64,000 nt of DNA, from positions 1 to 64,000 of the forward strand of contig CAKJVC010000148.1 of NCBI GenBank assembly GCA_918026815.1, in the 5' to 3' direction. The DNA comes from Chalara sp. BL73. Its lineage: Eukaryota > Ascomycota > Leotiomycetes > Helotiales. Shown in pieces: positions 57,904 to 64,000 of the stretch. Position numbers and translations under genes: made by a program. The notes under the pieces were generated by a model. The model made no database searches. It was not told the DNA's origin and worked only from the letters and a program-made list of their open reading frames with translations. Numbering within the stretch: the stretch's first letter is position 1; every line of letters starts with the position of its first letter.

Positions 57904-58270
57904 TCATTTCTGACCCTTCCGACGCGCGAGTAAGTGGCCTTCTTGTTGAAAGTAGAAGTTGCCGAATAGTGCCTCGTTGGCTTTGTTCAATTCCGTGAAA
58001 TCGTCTTTGTGAATATAAGATGGGAAGTATGCGTGCGTAACAGAGCTGCATACTGAGCGCATCTTCTCAGCTACAGTGTTAGGGGCATCTGAAAAGTCTA
58101 ATGCGATGAAACTGATGCGATAGTCATGTACAGTTGTCTTGAAAGGAGACCGTGAGGTGACGATGATATGGAGTGCTCCATTCTTTGGCAGTAGTATTTT
58201 TGATGAGATATTCAAGAATTGCTGAGCCCGTATTTCCGTTCCTACCAGTGATTAAGGCAACTTTGCTCAT
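57904..58270 (-). pseudogene. PRISE-type SDR reductase fragment
   Basis: The N-terminal part of an NADPH-dependent reductase of the progesterone-5-beta-reductase/iridoid-synthase-like group, common in fungi. ATG 58270 begins MSKVALITGRNGNTGSAILE, the dinucleotide-binding motif. A single frameshift near 58185 is followed by IIVTSRSPFKTTVHD, FIALDFSDAPN and SVTHAYFPSYIHKDDFTELN. The match fails after ALFGNF, at about one third of the usual 400-residue length; the catalytic Tyr region is missing. So it is both frameshifted and truncated. Confidence 0.85.
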
Positions 58271-59055
58271 TTTGAAAGAGGTATACAATGATCAATTGAT
58301 GATTTGACTCAAATTTACTAATTAATTTGAGCGATGCAGGTGTATAAAGGCTCTGCTTTGAACTGTTCACTCGATAGCTAGTTCAGTTGTGTTAAGAAAC
58401 TTTCCCGGATTCTTATTGATTGCCAAAGTTAAAACACCCCTGACCTGCCATTCCACTTTACCCAAGCCGGCGGACCCAATCAGTATCAACTCTGTCGCGC
58501 TCTACAAAGTTGTATCGATTAGTCCTCACCTCGACTAAATTGCCATTCATTGTCGCCAAAATAGACGAGTTCCTTTTCGGATCAAGGTCAAGCACACAGA
58601 TGCAATAACGGCCTTTCTATTTCAGTCACTGAGGAGGCTGATCTTTTACTTCTTAGTCGTGCTTCCTTTTTAGTTTTACAGAATTTGGCCATATCATGAT
58701 GGTGGACTTGAAAGAAGGCGACAATGGCACTAGGATACCTATGGTTGTTAGAACTCATTGGAAAGTCGAGGATCTGTTGGCTTGGTTTTACTCGTGATAT
58801 CTATCTGTAGAGCTGTATTTTGATTGCGACCAACACACTCACCTCACCGTCTAACATCTCTCCTTCACCAATTGACGTTGAAATTGTCTCTGTGCTGCCT
58901 AATGGTCTATTGACTTTGCATGTCTTCTCCACCACCTTGAAGCCTATACCAAATCTGCGACCATCTACAAACCCAGGAATTAGGGCCTTAAATTAGGATA
59001 GCACAAATATAAGGGTCATCAAATTGAAGATCATCAACCTAAATCACGTGCCTGG
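58271..59055. other. Intergenic, left flank of the transposon
   Basis: 0.8 kb with no supported gene, ending at the target-site duplication of the Mutator-like element. Confidence 0.5.
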
Positions 59056-59064
59056 ATCTTTTAA
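59056..59064 (+). repeat. MULE target-site duplication, left copy
   Basis: ATCTTTTAA, identical to 61645-61653. Confidence 0.9.
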
Positions 59065-59137
59065 CGGCAAATATCTCAAATACCATCAAAAAGTCGATAA
59101 ATATCTGAAATACCACCACTGAATTTGGAGGCTTTCT
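59065..59137 (+). repeat. MULE left terminal inverted repeat
   Basis: About 73 bp. It contains two imperfect internal copies of an AAATATCTSAAATACCAYC unit, then ATTTGGAGGCTTTCT. Its inverse lies at 61572-61644 with about six mismatches. Confidence 0.85.
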
Positions 59138-59152
59138 CATATACCACAAATG

Positions 59153-59280
59153 ATGGTATTTCAGAAAGCCACCAAATAATTGATGGTATTTGAGAAAGCC
59201 TCCAACACTCTTAAATTTTTAATGGTATTTCAGAAAGCCACCAAATAATTGATGGTATTTGAGAAAGCCTTCAACACTCG
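59153..59280 (+). repeat. Tandem 69-bp repeat inside the MULE, left side
   Basis: Two near-identical copies start at 59153 and 59222. Each carries ATGGTATTTCAGAAAGCCAC and GATGGTATTTGAGAAAGCC. They look like multiplied transposase-binding or subterminal sites. Confidence 0.8.
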
Positions 59281-59362
59281 CTGTAAGCACGTTGTAGGTA
59301 CGCTGTAAGTAGAATATTGGCCAGAAATCAATGTACTTTTATTGTTGTATTCCTAAAATCAA

Positions 59363-61333
59363 TTATATTCCATACGCTTTCCCAGACCTTGTAGAAAATC
59401 GTAAAGCTAGATCTGTAGGTTGAATAGAATCTTGATCGAAAATATCGCTGTCGACTTCTGAAAAGTTATAGCTGCTATCACTTGTATCCAGCTCAATAGC
59501 CTGATCAACCTCTTCAATTTGTATGCCTAACTCTTGATCGAGGCGTGATTCCTCTTCTTCGTCGGTACTCAATTGATCCTCTTCTTCCTCTCTACTATCC
59601 TCATTCTCAGATTCCGATTGTAGCCATTCGTAAGCTCGTTCTCGACGTCCATTTGAAACAGGCTGATTTGTACAACGACGGCGATTATGACCCCATTCAA
59701 GGCAATTCCCACAGCGTGTTTGTTTTCTGCTCCACTGGCCTTTGCGTACGCGTTTTGTTCGAGGTCGGCCAGCTGCTTTGCGCAAAATCGGTGGCTTAAT
59801 TGAATCGTCACGAGGAAGGTTTTCGATTGAAACTGGTAGTACTGTATGGCGGTAAGTCGACTCGTAAGCCTGCGTAGTGAAATACTGATCAAAAAGCTCA
59901 ATTGAATCGATTCGCAGAAATTTTGCAGCGGCAATTGCGTGAGAACAAGGCGATTGATACTCATTGAAATCTGTACAGTCGCAATACTTTTGATTCAAAA
60001 CAACTACCCACTTCCGGCCTGATTCAGGATCCTCGACTTGCGCAATATTTTGATCTGAAAGATAAACTCGATATCGACGAGAAGCTTGTATTCGGCTTTT
60101 GAATTTGGCCATTGGCACGTTAGCAAGATCATTAGATTTGCTAGTTTCTGAACGCCTTTTGAACCACGTTTCAGTCGCTGCCAAATAAATACCGTCTAGT
60201 AATCGAAGAGGAGGCAAACGTCGATAATCACTCCAAACTGAATTCAACGATTCGACAATATTAGAAGTATTATGGCCAAATCGAGGATATTTAGAATATG
60301 CTCTAGTCCAAAGCTCTTTGTCGATATTGCAAAGGTAATCGAAAGCAGGCGTACTTAGTTCTTTCAACTTCATCATTTCGGCTTTGAACAACAATGGCGT
60401 TTTAGCTTTACATGCTCTCCAGAAAAGTGGCTTCACTTTGTTACCGAATCTTTGCTGTAAGTTATCTGCAATATGCTGACAACAGTGAAGATGAATTGCT
60501 GCAGGATACTCCTCTACTATAGCTTTCGCCATACCCTTTTCACGATCAGAAATAAAAGTATGGCGACGTTGCAAAGTTACTGGAAAAGCAATCTTTAAAT
60601 GACGTAAAAACCAGCTCCACCAATACTCTTCTTCAATAGGTACTAATGCCCAGGCTAAAGGCACTACTTTGTCGTTGGCGTCGATTCCACAACAAATCAA
60701 CAATATCATACGATATCGCGACTTTGTATGAGTTCCATCAAGAGCAAAGAACTGACGAAGCTGTTTTGCAGCTAAACGAAGAGGGCCTGGAGCAAAAAAA
60801 GCTGCTTGGAATACGTTATCAGCCTGCGTTTGAAGTACAGCGTAATTGTTTTCATCGATTTCTTTGAACCTTTCGATATAGCTAGGAAATAGCGCAAACG
60901 ATTCAGTTTCATCACCATACATCTCGTCGAGAACAGCCTGCTTTACACGATACGCTTGAAGGTACGGAATTTTGTTATAAAATTGCAAGCGTTCAGTTGA
61001 TTGAATTTGCTTTGGAGTAATTCTAGGATTCTCGATAATCGAAGAACGGTGATGAGGTATTATATACTCCAAACTGTTTGTATTTGAAGCTTGAAAGTGA
61101 CTTGCAGGAGAGCAAGTATGGGGTTCCAGATGAGTTATAACAACTCCTTTTCTTTTAGAATTACAAGCTCTAATTTTGAACTTGCAGTTACGCGGCGTTC
61201 GACATACAATATTGAATCGTTTTTTATCTGAATGAGTAGCTTTCCATGATTCAGAAGCGTTTGCAACAAAGCTTTTGATAGCTAACTTAGCTGAAGAAAT
61301 ATCAGGAAACGTAGAGCCTATTTCGAGAGCCAT
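59363..61333 (-). CDS. MULE transposase with SWIM and CCHC zinc motifs
   Basis: Cuts and inserts the surrounding element by a DDE mechanism. Intronless, 656 aa, ATG 61333. The N-terminus has a WRKY/GCM1-like zinc module (C44, C50, then HLEPHTC at 68-74). The catalytic core shows FALDGTH (D199), FISDREKG (D263), the MULE C2H signature HCCQHIADN (about 283-291) and SNIVESLNS (E361). A SWIM zinc finger follows (YCDCTDFN...CSH, about 450-465), then an AT-hook-like GRPRTKR (522-528), a CCHC zinc knuckle (CGNCLEWGHNRRRC, 541-554) and an acidic tail. All catalytic positions are intact. The three different C-terminal nucleic-acid-binding motifs on one fungal transposase are worth comparing with known MULE clades. 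Confidence 0.95.
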   Translation of the reverse strand: MALEIGSTFPDISSAKLAIKSFVANASESWKATHSDKKRFNIVCRTPRNCKFKIRACNSKRKGVVITHLEPHTCSPASHFQASNTNSLEYIIPHHRSSIIENPRITPKQIQSTERLQFYNKIPYLQAYRVKQAVLDEMYGDETESFALFPSYIERFKEIDENNYAVLQTQADNVFQAAFFAPGPLRLAAKQLRQFFALDGTHTKSRYRMILLICCGIDANDKVVPLAWALVPIEEEYWWSWFLRHLKIAFPVTLQRRHTFISDREKGMAKAIVEEYPAAIHLHCCQHIADNLQQRFGNKVKPLFWRACKAKTPLLFKAEMMKLKELSTPAFDYLCNIDKELWTRAYSKYPRFGHNTSNIVESLNSVWSDYRRLPPLRLLDGIYLAATETWFKRRSETSKSNDLANVPMAKFKSRIQASRRYRVYLSDQNIAQVEDPESGRKWVVVLNQKYCDCTDFNEYQSPCSHAIAAAKFLRIDSIELFDQYFTTQAYESTYRHTVLPVSIENLPRDDSIKPPILRKAAGRPRTKRVRKGQWSRKQTRCGNCLEWGHNRRRCTNQPVSNGRRERAYEWLQSESENEDSREEEEDQLSTDEEEESRLDQELGIQIEEVDQAIELDTSDSSYNFSEVDSDIFDQDSIQPTDLALRFSTRSGKAYGI

Positions 61334-61438
61334 GATACGATATCGATAAAATTACAATTGAAAGGAATAAAAGGATTTCAAGTTACAATAGTATTAAGGT
61401 TTGTGGGTCATGTGTTTTAGTCTCTTGGCGGCAAATGG

Positions 61439-61547
61439 TGGTACGTCAGATATCTGCCAACAAAATGATGGTATTTCAGAAAGATTACCTGTAACTACTA
61501 GAATATCTGAAATACCATCATTTGGTTGGCAGATATCTGACGTACCA
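61439..61547. repeat. 42-bp near-perfect inverted repeat inside the MULE
   Basis: Arms 61439-61480 and 61506-61547 match at 41 of 42 positions and are separated by 25 bp. Each arm carries the GATGGTATTTCAGA motif and GTCAGATATCTG. It sits between the right terminal repeat and the transposase start. Confidence 0.88.
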
Positions 61548-61571
61548 CTGTTTCAAAACGGTGGTACGCCC

Positions 61572-61644
61572 AGAAAGCCTCCAAATTTAGTGGTGGTATT
61601 TGAGATATTTACTGACTTTTCGATGGTATTTCAGATATTTGCCG
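61572..61644 (-). repeat. MULE right terminal inverted repeat
   Basis: Inverse of 59065-59137. It ends in AGATATTTGCCG directly before the target-site duplication. Confidence 0.85.
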
Positions 61645-61653
61645 ATCTTTTAA
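61645..61653 (+). repeat. MULE target-site duplication, right copy
   Basis: ATCTTTTAA, identical to 59056-59064. Confidence 0.9.
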
Positions 61654-61795
61654 TGCCCCTCCATCGTCGCGTCGCCAAACAACAAACATTATCGCCGATC
61701 TGACGAACCACAATTCCTAGGATTGGAACACCAATTCATAACCAAATAACTCAGATAGCCCTAATAGTACACGACACTCTTGGTAGACACATAAA

Positions 61796-62356
61796 ATGAC
61801 GTCCTCCATATCATCAAATACACAGTCCCAATCCCTAGCCTCCCTTACCGCATCCGTCTCCTCACTGCGCTCCTCGCTCTCCCTTCTCGACTCCTCCATC
61901 TCCATCCTCGGCTCCGGAATATCCGACTTCCCACGCCTCCGAAAAGTCCTCACCTCAACACGGCATTTCGAGCTCACGCCTTCGTCCAGCCTGACCGAAG
62001 CGCAACAGAGCCTAGCCAGCGAGTTAGAACCCGCGATCACGGCGCTACTGAATAAGGCGGAGATGTATGTCGCGAAGATGGAACGGAGGAGGGAGGCGTT
62101 GGTGGCGAGGAGCGAGCTGCTGGAGGGGAGGTTGGAAGGCGGCGGTGAGTTGAGGAGGAAGAGGAGCGTGGAGAGGATTGTGAAGGGAGAGGGAAGGCTG
62201 AAGGTTGGTTCCGGGAATGAGGAGATGGCTGCTAGGTTGAAGGCGCTCACGGCGAAGAAGGAGAGGCTTGGGTATGCAGTTGAGAGGTTGGGCTTGCAGA
62301 GTCAGCAGAGGCAGAGGCAGTTACGGATGAGTGTCGCTGCTACGCCTGCTACTTGA
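61796..62356 (+). CDS. SPC19: DASH complex subunit SPC19
   Basis: Part of the DASH/Dam1 ring that couples kinetochores to spindle microtubules. Intronless, 186 aa, ATG 61796. The N-terminal conserved block reads ASLTASVSSLRSSLSLLDSS, then ISDFPRLRKVLTSTRHFEL and LTEAQQSLASELEPAI, followed by a long coiled coil (AEMYVAKMERRREALVARSE; RLKALTAKKERLGYAVERLG). Length and order fit fungal Spc19. The transposon ends 151 bp upstream of the start codon, inside what must be the promoter or 5' leader. The gene is convergent with siroheme synthase, 285 bp apart. Confidence 0.93.
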   Translation: MTSSISSNTQSQSLASLTASVSSLRSSLSLLDSSISILGSGISDFPRLRKVLTSTRHFELTPSSSLTEAQQSLASELEPAITALLNKAEMYVAKMERRREALVARSELLEGRLEGGGELRRKRSVERIVKGEGRLKVGSGNEEMAARLKALTAKKERLGYAVERLGLQSQQRQRQLRMSVAATPAT

Positions 62357-62641
62357 CGGAAGGGAGAGCGCGGCGTTTTGATACGAGACTTGAAGGAGGG
62401 GAAGTTTTCGGTACTCGTGGTTGAGATGAGCTACATGGCTGAGCCGGTATATCGACGATGCGAGTATTTGGGGTGATGAAGACGACATTCGGATGTGAGG
62501 GATCAATGGTGTGATGCACAATGACAGCACGGAGCAGGGCATGGAAAGAGAGAATGGAACTGGAAGTCATGCTGTTCTATACCCAATATACCGCGCTATG
62601 CAATACGAATACATCAAGAGTCTATCATCATTATCACAGCA

Positions 62642-64000
62642 TTACACCCTCAAATCCTTGCCCCAACTATTGCCCCTCACCACGCCATCTAGCCTAGTAT
62701 TCTCCAGCACCAGTTCCTCCACACCACTCCCCATCCAGTCCTCAAAGCCCTTGAATCCCTCTTCGACAACCCATTTTCGTCCTTTATCTCCCCTATACAG
62801 CACTTCACATGCTTTCCCAAGCACCAGAAGTCCGGGTGGCCGACTGCCCTCCTCTTCGATCGCGGCCACGACCCACTCAAGCGTTGTCCTTAGAACCCTC
62901 TGGTCAGGGCAGCTAGCCCTTTCAAGCACCGCGCATGGGGTATCTTTCGGCCACAGTCTCCTCGACTCATCCAAATTTCCATCCATGTCAACAACCTTTG
63001 CATCCTCTGAGTCATGCCTCGTCAAATCTGCCACCAGTCCAGAAATTCGATGCAAAGCCATGAGAAACACCACCGTCTGCGTCTCCACATATTGAGGCGG
63101 CACACTTGGCTTGCCCTTTCGCCCTGTACCGGTACAGATCAAGACCTGGTCACTAACGCCACGCTGAGTAGGGGGAATACCCGCGAAGAGAGGTGCGCTT
63201 AGAGCGCTTGTGATTCCTGGTAGAACTGTTATAGCATCTCCAAAGCCTTCTTTACGGAAGAATTCGTATTCTTCGCCGCCTCTGCCATAGATATATGGGT
63301 CGCCTTGTTTGAGACGCAAGACTGTTTGTCCTTTATTTAGCCCTGCTAGGCCGAGTGAAAGCAGCTCTTCTTGTGCACGGTCTGCGTTTCCGGGGAATTT
63401 TCGCGCAATGTGTACGGGCGTACGTCTGGGAATCAGGTCGAGAACTGCGGATGGTACGAGCTTATCTGCTAATATCACATCCGCTGCCAGAATCGCCTTA
63501 TGTGTGGCTCGAGTGAGAAGATCAGGATGCCCAGGTCCGCTCCCAGCCAGAATGATTCGCCCCTTCTTCTCGCCTCTTGAATCTAATTTTGCGGTTTCCA
63601 GGGGCGAGCAATTTGATGAGTTTGCAGCATAAGCTTTCAAAACGCTATCCACATCTGCGTCAGTTATATTTGCCAATCGCCGTAATGGCCAGTATTCGCA
63701 TATTTGCGATAGCCATCGCATACGTCTGTTCTTGGCAGCATCTAGATCTGCTTCTGTGACCAAGCGGTTGAAGGTGGAGGATTGGTCAATGTCCTCGTCA
63801 TCGATGTCGCCTGCGAATGCGAGATTTAAAAGATGGTCTTCTGTTTGTATGCGCCTCCGAACCGTTCCTAATCTATCGCAAGCTGCACCAAGTTGTGGAG
63901 GCAATGATGAAGCAATCTCACGACGAATGCGCGAGGAAAGCTTGCAACCCTTTCCATTCGTTGTGACACCAATTTGCAGTGGCCCATCGGTATGTGTGCT
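62642..64000 (-). CDS. Siroheme synthase / uroporphyrinogen-III C-methyltransferase (MET1-like), 5' end beyond window
   Basis: Makes siroheme, the cofactor of sulfite and nitrite reductases. Stop at 62642-62644; the frame stays open to the window edge, so the N-terminus is missing here. The visible N-terminal part (TNGKGCKLSSRIRREIASSL) belongs to a Met8/CysG-like precorrin-2 dehydrogenase/ferrochelatase region. The C-terminal methyltransferase domain shows IILAGSGPGHPDLLTRAT (SAM site), ILADKLVP, LRLKQGDPYIYGRGGEE, VLPGITSALSAPLFAGIP and VFLMALHRI. This N-to-C order matches fungal Met1-type fusions rather than stand-alone Met8. No intron or lesion occurs in the visible 450 codons. Confidence 0.92.
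   Translation of the reverse strand, partial: STHTDGPLQIGVTTNGKGCKLSSRIRREIASSLPPQLGAACDRLGTVRRRIQTEDHLLNLAFAGDIDDEDIDQSSTFNRLVTEADLDAAKNRRMRWLSQICEYWPLRRLANITDADVDSVLKAYAANSSNCSPLETAKLDSRGEKKGRIILAGSGPGHPDLLTRATHKAILAADVILADKLVPSAVLDLIPRRTPVHIARKFPGNADRAQEELLSLGLAGLNKGQTVLRLKQGDPYIYGRGGEEYEFFRKEGFGDAITVLPGITSALSAPLFAGIPPTQRGVSDQVLICTGTGRKGKPSVPPQYVETQTVVFLMALHRISGLVADLTRHDSEDAKVVDMDGNLDESRRLWPKDTPCAVLERASCPDQRVLRTTLEWVVAAIEEEGSRPPGLLVLGKACEVLYRGDKGRKWVVEEGFKGFEDWMGSGVEELVLENTRLDGVVRGNSWGKDLRV

Larger units (their letters stand above)
59065..61644. mobile_element. Complete Mutator-like element (MULE) DNA transposon
   Basis: A 2580-bp element with every expected part. It is flanked by a perfect 9-bp target-site duplication, ATCTTTTAA (59056-59064 and 61645-61653), the typical MULE size. 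Terminal inverted repeats of about 73 bp begin CGGCAAATATCT and match at 67 of 73 positions by eye. They are followed by internal arrays of a GATGGTATTTSAGA motif on both sides. The single gene encodes an undamaged transposase (59363-61333, minus strand). No stop, frameshift or internal deletion is visible. The identical duplications and largely intact ends suggest a young, possibly active insertion. Confidence 0.92.

Noticed and set aside
61717..62250. 177-codon minus-strand frame
   Set aside because: Antisense to SPC19; Ser/Glu-rich composition mirrors the coding strand.
62511..63095. 194-codon plus-strand frame
   Set aside because: Antisense to the siroheme synthase methyltransferase domain; low-complexity Ser/Thr-rich shadow.
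1..64000. tRNA, rRNA and CRISPR signals
   Set aside because: No B-box-like GGTTCRANNCC with matching cloverleaf, no rRNA core and no regularly spaced identical repeats were seen by eye on either strand.

Overview
The window is nuclear DNA of a filamentous ascomycete (Pezizomycotina). The evidence is many 45-120 nt spliceosomal introns, intron-rich genes, and typical families: a Clr5-domain protein, a fungal 7-TM rhodopsin-family protein, a tyrosinase, GMC oxidoreductase, Arb2-domain protein, DASH subunit Spc19, ERG2, Rho3 and an OPT transporter. Class is not certain; a Leotiomycete-like fungus is a guess. Exon structures were worked out by hand from reading frame, splice signals and family conservation; every gene called intact gives an exact multiple of three when spliced.

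Layout. 0.4-2.1 kb: decayed CYP52-like P450 (+). 4.5-5.4 kb: single-pass membrane protein (-). 8.8-10.2 kb: IPI3 (-). 11.3-13.6 kb: orphan 736-aa protein (+). 14.3-15.5 kb: aldo-keto reductase (+). 16.0-18.4 kb: GMC oxidoreductase (+). 18.6-21.3 kb: Clr5 protein (-). 22.5-23.1 kb: small Ser-rich protein (+). 23.6-26.7 kb: OPT transporter (-). 29.6-30.9 kb: orphan 421-aa protein (-). 31.3-32.1 kb: ERG2 (-). 34.0-35.4 kb: Arb2-domain protein (+). 36.0-36.9 kb: Rho3 (-). 38.0-38.8 kb: SDR pseudogene (-). 39.8-41.3 kb: 7-TM protein (-). 44.1-45.6 kb: tyrosinase (+). 46.5-48.5 kb: S28 serine carboxypeptidase (+). 50.5-51.5 kb: methyltransferase pseudogene (+). 52.6-52.9 kb: MITE-like element. 53.8-55.8 kb: PHD-finger protein (+). 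56.5-58.3 kb: MFS and PRISE-type reductase relics (-). 59.1-61.6 kb: complete Mutator-like transposon. 61.8-62.4 kb: SPC19 (+). 62.6 kb to the edge: siroheme synthase (-), cut by the window end.

There is no metabolic gene cluster. Conserved housekeeping genes (IPI3, ERG2, RHO3, SPC19, siroheme synthase) alternate with lone accessory enzymes and 1-3 kb gene-poor stretches. Five metabolic or transport genes are dead (P450, SDR, methyltransferase, MFS, PRISE reductase), so the accessory parts look like a region of ongoing gene loss.

Two results stand out. First, about 46 introns can be placed in the intact genes and at least five (perhaps six) have a GC-AG rather than GT-AG boundary, each required by the reading frame. 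That is far above the roughly 1% usual for eukaryotes. Second, 59065-61644 is a structurally complete Mutator-like element: intact transposase, ~73-bp TIRs, a perfect 9-bp target-site duplication, internal motif arrays and a 42-bp inverted repeat. It ends 151 bp upstream of the SPC19 start codon.
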